Source: JALZEG01 sp046263255 (GTDB lineage: Bacteria; Actinomycetota; CADDZG01; WHSQ01). From it: 64,000 nucleotides of DNA. Position 1 is the first letter of the stretch, and each line of letters opens with the position of its first letter. Shown here piece after piece: positions 16,273 through 25,070 of the stretch. The notes beneath the pieces are model-generated. The model made no database searches, was not told where the DNA came from, and saw only the letters and a program-made list of their open reading frames with translations. A program made the position numbers and the translations under genes. Where the stretch lies: contig JBHELD010000014.1 of NCBI GenBank assembly GCA_046263255.1, forward strand, positions 14,664 through 78,663. The letters are read 5' to 3'.

Positions 16273-17700
16273 CTAGGAGTAGGCCCCCGGCGGCGGGCCC
16301 AGGCGGTAGATCGTCAGCGGCCCTCCCGCCGGCTGGCGGAAGACGGGGACCGCCCGCCATTCCCGGCGCAGCTCCCACTCCAGCGAGGACCGGGAGATCC
16401 CCTCGGCCCGGCGCGCCATCCACTCGAACCACGCGGGCAGGTTCTTCTCCTTGACGAGGACCTCGCGGGTGAGCTCCGGGTAGCGCGGGGCGGGCGCCTC
16501 CTTCTTCTGCGCCGTCGTCCGGCTCGCCGCCACCGAGTGCCGGCCGTTGACCGTTCTGTGGTGCTTGCGGATCTCGGCGGGCGTCCAGAACTCGGCATTG
16601 GCGCTCGAGGTGTCGCCGAGGACGATCGCGAACCCGTTCATGTCCTGCGTCGCGACGCGCGCCCCGACCTGCAGACCCAGGACCGCGACGAGCAGCCCCG
16701 CCATCAGGTACGGGAGACGCCCCGACGGCGCCACGAGCGTGCGGCCGTCGGCGAGCGCGATCAGGTGAGAGACCCGGCGGCTGATCTGACGCCCGGGCCG
16801 CAGGAACGCCATGGCCCCCTGGTCCAGCGCCCGGGATTGCGTCCTCATCAGGTCGTACATCTTCAACAGGCCGGACGCGACCGCGAGCGGCCGGGTCGTC
16901 AGCACTGCCGCGCGCCGGTCCGCCTCGCGCTCGCGGTCGGACGCCAGGCGCCGGAACGCGACGTGCGCCAGAGGGTTCCACGCGGCCAGGTCCCGCAGGA
17001 GCCCGGCCGCGAACACGACCCGGACGTCGTGGGTCTCGAGGTGCGCGACCTCGTGCGCGAGCACGCCTTCCAGCTCCTCGCGGTCGAGGTCGAACAGCAG
17101 GGCTTCGGAGACGAGGATCCGCCCGTTGCGGCCGCCGACGGCGAAGGCTCCCTGGACGCCGTCGGGCAGCACCAGGACCTCGGGCATCCGCGCCAGCGAC
17201 GACAGCCGGACCGTCTCCTCCAGGGCGGGGTCGACGACCGCGCGGTGCTCGTCGTCCAGCGGGCGCGACCGGGCGATCAACCGCCTTACGAGCACGACGC
17301 CGACGACCCGGCGCACGAGCATGAACGACGTCACGAGGCCCCCGGCCAGCAGGATCCACGGCCCCGCCGACCCCGACAGCGCATACGGCGTGACCGCGTG
17401 CGTCGTCTGGTCCTGGAACAGCAGGAGATGCAAGAGCGTGCCGGACCCGTCCAGCAGCGCGGAGCCCGCAGGCCTCAGCACCGAGACCTCCGGCAGGAGC
17501 GCGTGCTCGTAGAACAGCGCGGCGACGAGCGGGAGCACGAGCGGGAGGCCGAGCAGCACTCCGGAGAGCACGCCGCCCGGCCGGTTGATCAGACGGCGGA
17601 GCACGAGCGCGGCCGCCAGCGTCACGAGCGAGACCGCAAAGATCACGACCCATGCCGAGTCCGTCTCCAGCGCGAGGACTGCGGGGGCCGCGCTCGTCAC
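16273..17700 (-). CDS. BlaR1/MecR1-like M56 membrane metallopeptidase
   Basis: A 475-residue integral membrane protease. Four hydrophobic segments lie in the first 140 residues and another near 325. The zinc motif HEVAH is at 216-220, with the distal Glu likely in DREREADRRA. The M56 domain is thus complete, but the C-terminal beta-lactam sensor (penicillin-binding) domain of BlaR1 is absent; instead a charged cytoplasmic or extracellular tail of about 130 residues follows. It starts with GTG 2 nt after the stop of the BlaI-like gene, so the two form the usual repressor/anti-repressor pair. The inducing signal is unknown. Confidence 0.85.
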   Translation of the reverse strand: MTSAAPAVLALETDSAWVVIFAVSLVTLAAALVLRRLINRPGGVLSGVLLGLPLVLPLVAALFYEHALLPEVSVLRPAGSALLDGSGTLLHLLLFQDQTTHAVTPYALSGSAGPWILLAGGLVTSFMLVRRVVGVVLVRRLIARSRPLDDEHRAVVDPALEETVRLSSLARMPEVLVLPDGVQGAFAVGGRNGRILVSEALLFDLDREELEGVLAHEVAHLETHDVRVVFAAGLLRDLAAWNPLAHVAFRRLASDREREADRRAAVLTTRPLAVASGLLKMYDLMRTQSRALDQGAMAFLRPGRQISRRVSHLIALADGRTLVAPSGRLPYLMAGLLVAVLGLQVGARVATQDMNGFAIVLGDTSSANAEFWTPAEIRKHHRTVNGRHSVAASRTTAQKKEAPAPRYPELTREVLVKEKNLPAWFEWMARRAEGISRSSLEWELRREWRAVPVFRQPAGGPLTIYRLGPPPGAYS

Positions 17701-17701
17701 G

Positions 17702-18103
17702 TTATTTCGGCGCTCTCCGCTGGTCGATGGCCTCCCGGAGGCGGGCGATGACTTCCTCGTCCTCGTTGCCGACCTTGTCGACGAAGTAGGCGACCGCCGG
17801 GTCCGGGAAGTGGTGGACGAGCCAGTCGACGACAGACTTCACGGTCGAGCTCGCGTACTCGTCGCGGGAGACGAGCGCGGAGTACCGGTGCGCCGGCTGG
17901 TCCTCGACCCTACGCAGCAGGCCCTTGTCGGTCAGCCTGCCGAGCGTCGTCATCACCGTCGTGTAGGCGATGGGCCGGACCTCGTTGAGGGCCCGGTTGA
18001 CGTCGCGGACGGTCACCTCCCCCGCGTTCCAGACCACGTCCATGATCTCGGACTCGAGGGGGCCGAGCACGTCGGCGAGCGTGTGCTTCCTGCGAGCAGC
18101 CAT
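17702..18103 (-). CDS. BlaI/MecI-family transcriptional repressor
   Basis: A winged-helix repressor of 133 residues from ATG 18103 (or 139 from ATG 18121; neither has a strong ribosome-binding site). The core LGPLESEIMDVVW, VTVRDVNRAL, AYTTVMTTLGRL and KGLLRRVEDQPAHRYSA are the classic BlaI blocks. Such dimeric repressors hold their own operon silent until cleaved after a signal through the paired M56 protease, which is encoded directly downstream. No beta-lactamase gene is nearby, so another regulon is likely. Confidence 0.9.
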   Translation of the reverse strand: MAARRKHTLADVLGPLESEIMDVVWNAGEVTVRDVNRALNEVRPIAYTTVMTTLGRLTDKGLLRRVEDQPAHRYSALVSRDEYASSTVKSVVDWLVHHFPDPAVAYFVDKVGNEDEEVIARLREAIDQRRAPK

Positions 18104-18157
18104 GTAAGGGACACACCCCATTCCGTCGGAAGAACTACGGCAATAGTAGGGCGCGCC

Positions 18158-19486
18158 TCAGCCTTTGGCCAGCGCCACCAGGCTCGGCATGATCTCCGGC
18201 CCCCTGAGGTGCCCGATGGCCCCGTCGCGCGACGCCGTCTCGCCGTAGGTCTGCACGCCGTCCGGCGTGACGCCGCCGCCGGACACGAGCAGCGGGACGG
18301 GGCCGTCGGTGTGCGCCTTGCGGGCGCAGCTCGTCGAGTGGTCGGCGGTCACGGCGACGATCGTGCGCGCGAGGTCGAGCTCGTCGAGCAGCGGAGCGAA
18401 GAACGACGAGTCGATCTCCTCGATGCTCGCGATCTTCGCGGCGTGGTCGCCGTCGTGAGCGGGCACGTCGGGTCCCTTGATGTGGATGTACAGCCCGTCG
18501 TATCCCTCGATCGCCTCGAGCGCGAGCGCCGCCCACCGTCCGTACTGCTCCTGCGGAGGGATGCCCGTCGGGGCCTCGACGATCCCCATGCCGGTGAGCC
18601 GCGCGATCCCGAGCTCGACCGGCATCTCGACGAAGCAACCCATCCGGGGGCCGAACTTCTCGTGGAACGGGACGAGGTCCGGCAGCTGGTCGCCGCCGTC
18701 GCGGGTGAGGATGAAGTTTCCGGGCAGCTTCCGCGCGGCCGCCCGCTTTTGGTTCGTCTCCGATCCCGCCAGGACCTCGTACGACGCCGCAAGCCACTCG
18801 TTCGTCAGGCGCGCCGCGCGCTGCGCCGCGGGGTCGTCCTCGTGCCCGGACACGGGCGTCACGTGCACGACGCGGTTGTCGAACGTCTCCTTCGCCACGC
18901 CGAGCGCGCCCTGCCGCCCGTAGGCGGGGTCGGAGTTCTCAACCTCGGCAGAGAGCGGTCCCTCGTCCGAGCGGATCACGAGCACGCCGCGATGGCCGAT
19001 CGTCGCGCGGAACTCGAACGACGCTCCCGGGATCCGCACTTTCTGCTGCACCTCTTCCGCGAGCGCGTGCGCCTCCTCCGACGACAGGTCCCGCCCGACG
19101 CGGCGGTCGAGGATCGTCCATCTCGTCCCCTGGCCGCTCACCGAGCCGACCGGTCGCCCGACGCCGTCGCGCTCGACCGTCGCGAAGTTGACCCGGTACG
19201 CGAGGTCCCCGTCCTTGACGTCGAGCCCCGCGCCGACGGCCTCGAGGGGGCCGCGGCCGGTGTGGTGCTCGTGCGGGTCGTAGCCGAGTATCGAGAGCAC
19301 CGCGATGTCGGACTCCGGTGCGATCCCTTCGCCGACCGTCGTCACGTAGCCGTTGCGCCCGCCGCGCGCGAGGCGGTCGAGGAGCGGCTTCCGTGCCGCC
19401 TCGAGCGGCGTGCGCCCGCGGAGGGCGGGGAGCGGGTCGTCTCCGAGCCCGTCGAGGATCACGTAGCAGATGCGCTTCAACGCCAT
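18158..19486 (-). CDS. apgM: 2,3-bisphosphoglycerate-independent phosphoglycerate mutase, archaeal type
   Basis: A 442-residue alkaline-phosphatase-superfamily enzyme that interconverts 3- and 2-phosphoglycerate. It is the aPGM kind, not the 510-residue GpmI or the cofactor-dependent GpmA common in actinobacteria. Seen: YVILDGLGDDP (metal Asp), APESDIAVLSILGYDP with the phosphorylated Ser, and C-terminal GPDVPAHDGD and TADHSTSCARKAHTDGPVPL metal ligands. The ATG at 19486 follows tpiA by 32 nt, completing a pgk-tpiA-apgM unit for lower glycolysis. Confidence 0.92.
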   Translation of the reverse strand: MALKRICYVILDGLGDDPLPALRGRTPLEAARKPLLDRLARGGRNGYVTTVGEGIAPESDIAVLSILGYDPHEHHTGRGPLEAVGAGLDVKDGDLAYRVNFATVERDGVGRPVGSVSGQGTRWTILDRRVGRDLSSEEAHALAEEVQQKVRIPGASFEFRATIGHRGVLVIRSDEGPLSAEVENSDPAYGRQGALGVAKETFDNRVVHVTPVSGHEDDPAAQRAARLTNEWLAASYEVLAGSETNQKRAAARKLPGNFILTRDGGDQLPDLVPFHEKFGPRMGCFVEMPVELGIARLTGMGIVEAPTGIPPQEQYGRWAALALEAIEGYDGLYIHIKGPDVPAHDGDHAAKIASIEEIDSSFFAPLLDELDLARTIVAVTADHSTSCARKAHTDGPVPLLVSGGGVTPDGVQTYGETASRDGAIGHLRGPEIMPSLVALAKG

Positions 19487-19518
19487 ACGTGCGGCTCCTC
19501 TCTCGCGGCCCGCGGGAC

Positions 19519-20286
19519 CTAGCGAACGGCTTTGACGATCGCGGCGAAGTCCCCCGCGTCGAGCGAGGCCCCTCCGACGAGGCCGCCGTCCACGTCCGGC
19601 TGCCCGACGATCGCCTTCGCGTTGCCCGGCTTCATGCTCCCGCCGTACAGGATGCGGATCGCGTCGGCGACGTCCTGCGGGAAGACCTGCGCGAGCACGC
19701 CCCTGACGAACGCGATCGTCTTCTGCGCGTCGTCGGGCGTGGCGTTCACCCCGGTGCCGATGGCCCAGATCGGCTCGTACGCGATCACGATCTGCGCCGC
19801 CTGCTCCGCGCGCAACCCCTTGAGGCCCTCGCGGACCTGGCCCTCGACCTTGCGCTCCGTCCGGCCGTTCTCGCGCTCCATCGACGTCTCGCCGCAGCAC
19901 ATGATCGGGATCAGACCCGCGCCCAACGCCGCCCGGACCTTCGCGTTGACGTCGTCGTCGGTCTCGCCGAAGAGCTCGCGGCGCTCGGAATGTCCTGCGA
20001 TGACGTAGGTCACCGCGAGCGCCTTCAGCATGTCGGCCGAGACCTCACCCGTGAAGGCGCCTTCTTTCGCCGGGTGCAGGTTCTGCGCCCCGAGGCCGAT
20101 CAGGTAGCGGTCCGAGTCGATGAGCGTCTGAACCGTCCGCAGCGCGGTGAAGGGCGGGCACACGACGACCTCGACCGCGTCGTAGTCGTGCCCCGCGAGC
20201 TCGTGGTTGAGCGCCTGCACGAGCCGCATCGCCTCGAGATGCGTCTTGAACATCTTCCAGTTGCCGGCGATCAGCGGAGTCCTCAT
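19519..20286 (-). CDS. tpiA: Triose-phosphate isomerase
   Basis: A 255-residue TIM-barrel enzyme interconverting dihydroxyacetone phosphate and glyceraldehyde 3-phosphate. The N-terminus AGNWKMFKT carries the catalytic Lys; YVIAGHSERR carries the electrophilic His; AYEPIWAIGTG carries the catalytic Glu and starts loop 6; GGSMKPGN binds phosphate. Its length is standard. It starts 13 nt after pgk. Confidence 0.97.
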   Translation of the reverse strand: MRTPLIAGNWKMFKTHLEAMRLVQALNHELAGHDYDAVEVVVCPPFTALRTVQTLIDSDRYLIGLGAQNLHPAKEGAFTGEVSADMLKALAVTYVIAGHSERRELFGETDDDVNAKVRAALGAGLIPIMCCGETSMERENGRTERKVEGQVREGLKGLRAEQAAQIVIAYEPIWAIGTGVNATPDDAQKTIAFVRGVLAQVFPQDVADAIRILYGGSMKPGNAKAIVGQPDVDGGLVGGASLDAGDFAAIVKAVR

Positions 20287-20299
20287 CGAAGCTTTCCTT

Positions 20300-21514
20300 T
20301 CATGCCGTGGCCCGCGCCCGCAGCACGGCGACCCCGGGAAGCTCCCGGCCCTCGAGGAGCTCGAGCGACGCCCCGCCGCCGGTCGAGAGGTGCGAGACGG
20401 CGTCCTCCATCCCCAGCTGCGCGAGCGCCGCCGCGGAGTCGCCGCCGCCGGCGACCGTATACGCCCCCGCTCGCGTCGCGGCCGCGATCGCCTCGGCGAC
20501 GGCGCGCGTGCCTCCCGCGAACTCGGGAACCTCGAAGATGCCCATCGGACCGTTCCACAGCACCGTCCGGGCGCCGTCGATCGCCTTCGCGAAGCGCGTC
20601 GCGGTGTCGGGACCGATGTCCACGCCGGCCCGGTCGCCGATCGCGTCGAGCGGCACGGTGTCGCACGACGACGGGTTATCCGGGGCGTCCGCCGCGACCA
20701 CGTCGGTCGGGAGCACGACCTGAACGTCCTTGTCGGCGGCGCGGCCCAGGACGTCCCTCACCTCGTCCACGCGATCGTGCTCGACGAGCGACCGCCCGAC
20801 GTCGTGCCCCTGCGCGACGAGCAGCGTGAACGCCATCGCGCCGCCGATGCAGATCGAGTCGACGCGTTCGAGCAGGTTGCCGACGACGCTCAGCTTGTCC
20901 GAGACCTTCGCGCCGCCGAGAACCGCGACGAACGGGTGATCGGGCGAATGGAGCAGCCGCTCGAGCTTCGCCACCTCGTCCGCCAGCAGGTACCCGGCGG
21001 CGGCGGGAAGCACCTCCGCCACGCCGGCGATCGAGGCGTGGGCGCGGTGCGCCGCCCCGAACGCGTCGTCCACGTAGGCGGCGGCCAGGTTCGCCAGCGC
21101 CTGCGCGAAGTCGGCGTCGTTGCGCTCCTCGCCGGGCTCGAACCGGAGGTTCTCGAGCAGCACGACCTCGTAGTTGCTCGCGCACGCGAGGCGGGCGCTC
21201 TCGCCCACGACGTCGCCGGCGACCTCCACGTGACGTCCCAGGAGCTCGGCGAGGCGGTCGCCGACTGGCTTCAGGCTCAGCTCGTCGACGACCTTGCCTT
21301 CAGGACGGCCGAGGTGCGAGCAGACGGCGAGGCGGGCGTCCCGCTCCAGCAGCGCGCGCAGCGTCGGAAGGCACGCCCGGATCCTGAGGTCGTCGGTGAT
21401 CCGGCCGTCCTTCAGCGGGACGTTGAGGTCGCAGCGCACGAGGACGCGCTTGCCCTGGACGTCGAGCGAGTCGATGCCCGGCAGTGCGGTGGGTGTCTCT
21501 GGAGCGGGGCCCAC
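20300..21514 (-). CDS. pgk: Phosphoglycerate kinase
   Basis: Two-domain kinase making ATP and 3-phosphoglycerate from 1,3-bisphosphoglycerate. Signatures: GKRVLVRCDLNVPL, VCSHLGRPEG, LLENLRFEPGEERND, FVAVLGGAKVSDKL and the C-terminal GGGDSAAALAQLG. From GTG 21514 it has 404 residues, the usual size. The frame stays open upstream to 21640, but that extension shows no family similarity. No strong ribosome-binding site precedes the GTG, so the exact start is uncertain. It heads the pgk-tpiA-apgM run, while gap is cut off by the subtilase gene on the other strand. Confidence 0.93.
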   Translation of the reverse strand: MGPAPETPTALPGIDSLDVQGKRVLVRCDLNVPLKDGRITDDLRIRACLPTLRALLERDARLAVCSHLGRPEGKVVDELSLKPVGDRLAELLGRHVEVAGDVVGESARLACASNYEVVLLENLRFEPGEERNDADFAQALANLAAAYVDDAFGAAHRAHASIAGVAEVLPAAAGYLLADEVAKLERLLHSPDHPFVAVLGGAKVSDKLSVVGNLLERVDSICIGGAMAFTLLVAQGHDVGRSLVEHDRVDEVRDVLGRAADKDVQVVLPTDVVAADAPDNPSSCDTVPLDAIGDRAGVDIGPDTATRFAKAIDGARTVLWNGPMGIFEVPEFAGGTRAVAEAIAAATRAGAYTVAGGGDSAAALAQLGMEDAVSHLSTGGGASLELLEGRELPGVAVLRARATA

Positions 21515-21733
21515 TTCGGGCCGAGTGTAGAAGGTCGGGCCGGGGCCGCGGGGTGCTCCTGCGGCTACGCACGTGCCGCAGCGCTCACGGCTCGTCGGGA
21601 ACGGGATCTTTCTCTGTTCGAGATGTCGTGCCACCGGCACTGAGTAAGCTGCCTAACAGCGCGATTCCGGCCCCCACGCGATGCTCGACCCAAGGGCGGA
21701 TCGCACGCGCCGCACGAGCGACTGGAGAGGCCA

Positions 21734-23824
21734 ATGGAGTTCGAGTCACCGCGGTTCATCGGTAATCCCGTCCTCGAAGAGATCCTCAACGATCCGGACA
21801 CCGGCACCAAGAAGCTCCAGAAGGGCAGCGACCCGGACGCGGTCCGGGCCGTCCAGCAGGCCCTCTTCGACCTCGGCTGGTCCCTCCGGATGGACCCGCC
21901 GGTCGCCTCGGCGGAGGAGTTCGTCGACGGCGACTACGGCCCCGCCACCGGGCGTGCCGTCCTCGCCTACAAGACCCACTACAACCTGCGCTTCCCGCCC
22001 GACGACCCGAACGGGTTCGTCGACGAGTTCGCCGGGCCGCGGACGCTCCGCAAGCTCGACCCCCAGTGCGTGTTGCTCGACGAGGCGAACGCGGCGATCG
22101 ACACGAAGGTCGCCGAGCTCTCGGTCGTCGGGGTCGACGTCTCGCCCACGGGAGCGACGACGATCTTCGACAACTCACCCGGAGCGGTTCGTCCCGCGAC
22201 GATCGCCCAGACGAACGGCGGGATCTTCTACAAGCGCGGGATCGGGGCGTTCGAGGTCCACGGCGCGATCTTCGCTTCCTACCAGGCAGAGCATGGCTCG
22301 GCCGAAGGACCCCTCGGCTACCCGGTGACCGACGAAGTCGACAACCCCGAGGTGACCGGCGGACGGATGAGCGAGTTCGAGAACGGCGTCCTCTTCTGGG
22401 ATCCCGCGTCGGGGGTCACGACGGAGCCCGTTGCGACCGAGACGGTCCGCCAGGTGATGGTCAAGGTCGTCGACACGATCCCGCTGGGGATCGAGCCGGG
22501 AGGAGCGGTCACGCCGGGTGAGATGGCGTCGCTCGTCGGCTCCAACGAGGGCGCCGCAGTCGCGCAAGCGCTGGAGGCACTCGCTCCCGGCCTCGCGCTG
22601 CGGCCGATCTTCGAGCTCGCCGGGACGCCGGAGCTCGACGCGATGATCGCTCAGGCGAAGGAGCAGGATCCCGAGTACTCACCGCCCAATTTCTCGAACT
22701 TCCTCTCGATCGACTGCCCGGACGAGGTCGACCCGGAGGCGATCGCCACTGCGCTGAGACAGTGGGACGGGGTCGTCGAGTTCGCCTACGAGGAGCTCGT
22801 CGCGTCGGACCCGGCGGTGGTCGGGACGACGAACCCTCGGTTCGCCGGGCAGGGATACCTTGCCGCGGCGCCGGGGGGCGTCGGCGTGCAGTCGGCATGG
22901 GCGAAGGGGGTCGACGGGAGCGGGACTGGGTTCATCGACCTCGAGCAGGGATGGTCGCTCGACCACGAGGACCTGCCTCCCGGGATTCAGCTCCTCTCGG
23001 GGGACATCCGCCCGACCAGCCGCTTCCACGGCACGGGGGTCCTCGGTGTGGTCGCCGGTGTCGACAACACGCTCGGCGTCGCCGGGATCGCGCCGCAGAC
23101 GTTCGCGCGGGTCATCTCCTACTTCAGGAAGGGCAGCACGACGTTCAACACGCAGAAGGACAGGCAGCAGATCGCCAACACGATCATGAACGCGACGCCC
23201 GCGCTGCGGTTCGGGGACGTGTTGCTCCTCGAGGTTCAGCTTGCGACACGCCTCAACGGCCGGCTGAGGTTCGCGCCCGTCGAGATCTCGCCCGTCGTCG
23301 CCACTGCGATCCAGCTCGCGACGAAGGTCGGCGTGATCGTGATCGAGGCTGCCGGCAACGGCAGGTCCAACATCGACGACATGACCGATCCCGCCGGCAA
23401 GCGGACGCTTGCGCGCGGGCACGCGGACTTCAAAGACACCGGAGCGATCATGGTCGGCGGGTGCACGTCGACGCAACCACATGGGCGCCAAACGATTTCG
23501 AACTTTGGGAGCCGAGTGGACTGCTGCGCGTGGGGCGAGAACATGGTCACGGCCGGAAACAGTGCGACGCCCACGAAGAAGGACGCGTACCAGACGGACT
23601 TCGGAGGGACGTCCGGCGCGTCTGCGATCATCGCGGGCGTGGCGCTGCTCTTCCAGGAGCTGAGGACCAAGCTCACGCCGAAGTCCGGCGCGGGCAAGGC
23701 CTCACCGGCGACGATGAGGAGGGTCCTCGCGAACGCCGCGAACTGCACCGCGGTCGCGACCGCCGAGCCCATCGGCCACATGCCCGACTTCGCAAGGATC
23801 ATCGCGAACGAATTCACTCCGTGA
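21734..23824 (+). CDS. Large subtilisin-like protease with peptidoglycan-binding-like and LGFP segments
   Basis: A 696-residue modular protein. Residues about 30-110 look like a peptidoglycan-binding-type helical domain (DAVRAVQQALFDLGW, DGDYGPATGRAVLAYK). Residues 160-225 look like an LGFP-type repeat (IYQ-like ASYQAEHGSAEGPLGYPVTD). The C-terminal half is an S8 subtilase with Asp402 (FIDLEQGW), His432 (RFHGTGVLG), Asn542 (AAGNG) and Ser627 (GGTSGAS). No signal peptide is seen at either end, so export, if any, would need a non-Sec route. ATG 21734 has GGAGAGG just upstream. It sits on the strand opposite to and between gap and pgk. Confidence 0.85.
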   Translation: MEFESPRFIGNPVLEEILNDPDTGTKKLQKGSDPDAVRAVQQALFDLGWSLRMDPPVASAEEFVDGDYGPATGRAVLAYKTHYNLRFPPDDPNGFVDEFAGPRTLRKLDPQCVLLDEANAAIDTKVAELSVVGVDVSPTGATTIFDNSPGAVRPATIAQTNGGIFYKRGIGAFEVHGAIFASYQAEHGSAEGPLGYPVTDEVDNPEVTGGRMSEFENGVLFWDPASGVTTEPVATETVRQVMVKVVDTIPLGIEPGGAVTPGEMASLVGSNEGAAVAQALEALAPGLALRPIFELAGTPELDAMIAQAKEQDPEYSPPNFSNFLSIDCPDEVDPEAIATALRQWDGVVEFAYEELVASDPAVVGTTNPRFAGQGYLAAAPGGVGVQSAWAKGVDGSGTGFIDLEQGWSLDHEDLPPGIQLLSGDIRPTSRFHGTGVLGVVAGVDNTLGVAGIAPQTFARVISYFRKGSTTFNTQKDRQQIANTIMNATPALRFGDVLLLEVQLATRLNGRLRFAPVEISPVVATAIQLATKVGVIVIEAAGNGRSNIDDMTDPAGKRTLARGHADFKDTGAIMVGGCTSTQPHGRQTISNFGSRVDCCAWGENMVTAGNSATPTKKDAYQTDFGGTSGASAIIAGVALLFQELRTKLTPKSGAGKASPATMRRVLANAANCTAVATAEPIGHMPDFARIIANEFTP

Positions 23825-23998
23825 CGATCTTGGTCCCCGTCTGAAGGGACTAGTGGTCGTCGTGGTCGCTTCCGGGCCGGGAGCGTGCGCGCACGAGGGC
23901 CCGGGGAAAGACGCGCGGCGATCCGCCTCGGTGAGCCAAAACGTGCGGCGTGCGTACGTATTCGCGCAACGAGGGTGCGGGTTGCGCCCGCCGGCGGG

Positions 23999-25006
23999 CT
24001 ACAGCTTGCTCGCCACCAGGGCGGTCAGGTCCACCAGACGGTTCGAGTAGCCCCACTCGTTGTCGTACCAGCCCAGCACCTTGACCATGTTCCCGATCAC
24101 CATCGTCGAGGCGCCGTCGATGATGCACGAGTGCGAGTTGCCGACGATGTCGCTCGAGACGATCTCGTCCTCGGTGTACTCGAGGATCCCCTTCATCCCG
24201 GCGGACTGAGCCGACTCGCGATACGCGTTGTTCACCTCTTCCTTCGTCGGCTCCCCGTTCAGCACCGCGACGATGTCGGTGATCGAGCCGTCGGGCACCG
24301 GGACGCGCAGGGCGAGGCCGTCGAGGCGCCCCTTCAGCTCGGGCATCGCGAGCGACGCGGCCTTCGCGGCCCCCGTGGTCGTCGGGATGATGTTGACGGC
24401 CGCGGCCCGGGCGCGGCGGAGGTCGTCGCGGGCGAGGTCGAGCGTGTTCTGGTCGTTGGTGTACGCGTGGCAGGTCGTCATGAAGCCCTTGTCGATGCCC
24501 CAGCTTTCCTGGAGGACCTTCGTCATCGGCACGACGCAGTTGGTCGTGCACGACGCGTTCGAGATGATGTGGTGCTGTGACGGGTCGTACTCCTCGTGGT
24601 TCACGCCGATCACGATCGTGATGTCCTCGTCCTTCGCGGGGGCAGAGATGATGACCTTCTTCGCGCCGCCGTCGACGTGCTTGCCGGCGTCCGCGCGCTT
24701 CGTGAAGAAGCCGGTCGACTCGATCACGATGTCGACGCCGAGGTCGCCCCAGGGGAGCTGCCCCGGGTCGCGCTCCGACAGCAGCTTGACGTCCTCGCCG
24801 TCGATCGTGAACCCGCCGTTGCTCACCTTGACCTCGCGGTCGAACCGCCCGTGGACGGAGTCGTACTTCAGGAGGTGCGCCATCGTCTCGGCGTCGCCCA
24901 GGTCGTTGACGGCCACGAGCTGCAGGTCCGCGCCGTGCTTCTTCAGCGCTCTGTAGAAGTTGCGGCCGATCCGGCCAAAGCCGTTGATCCCGATACGCGT
25001 CGCCAT
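23999..25006 (-). CDS. gap: Glyceraldehyde-3-phosphate dehydrogenase
   Basis: A 335-residue NAD(P)-dependent glycolytic enzyme. The Rossmann start is RIGINGFGRIGRNFYRAL, the catalytic cysteine lies in SNASCTTN, and the C-terminal block is WYDNEWGYSNRLVDL. Length and motifs are typical of the phosphorylating type I enzyme. It lies downstream of uvrC-rapZ-yvcK with 64 nt between, and is separated from pgk by the opposite-strand subtilase gene. Confidence 0.97.
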   Translation of the reverse strand: MATRIGINGFGRIGRNFYRALKKHGADLQLVAVNDLGDAETMAHLLKYDSVHGRFDREVKVSNGGFTIDGEDVKLLSERDPGQLPWGDLGVDIVIESTGFFTKRADAGKHVDGGAKKVIISAPAKDEDITIVIGVNHEEYDPSQHHIISNASCTTNCVVPMTKVLQESWGIDKGFMTTCHAYTNDQNTLDLARDDLRRARAAAVNIIPTTTGAAKAASLAMPELKGRLDGLALRVPVPDGSITDIVAVLNGEPTKEEVNNAYRESAQSAGMKGILEYTEDEIVSSDIVGNSHSCIIDGASTMVIGNMVKVLGWYDNEWGYSNRLVDLTALVASKL

Positions 25007-25070
25007 CGACGATCCCTCCCGAGGTGTTGGTCGAAGTGTGGGTGTCCGCCCATCCTAACGGCGGGAGGTC

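Noticed and set aside
18061..18157. BlaI operator upstream of the repressor gene
   Set aside because: A TACA half-site is present at the start region, but no matching TGTA at the right distance was found, so no operator is claimed.
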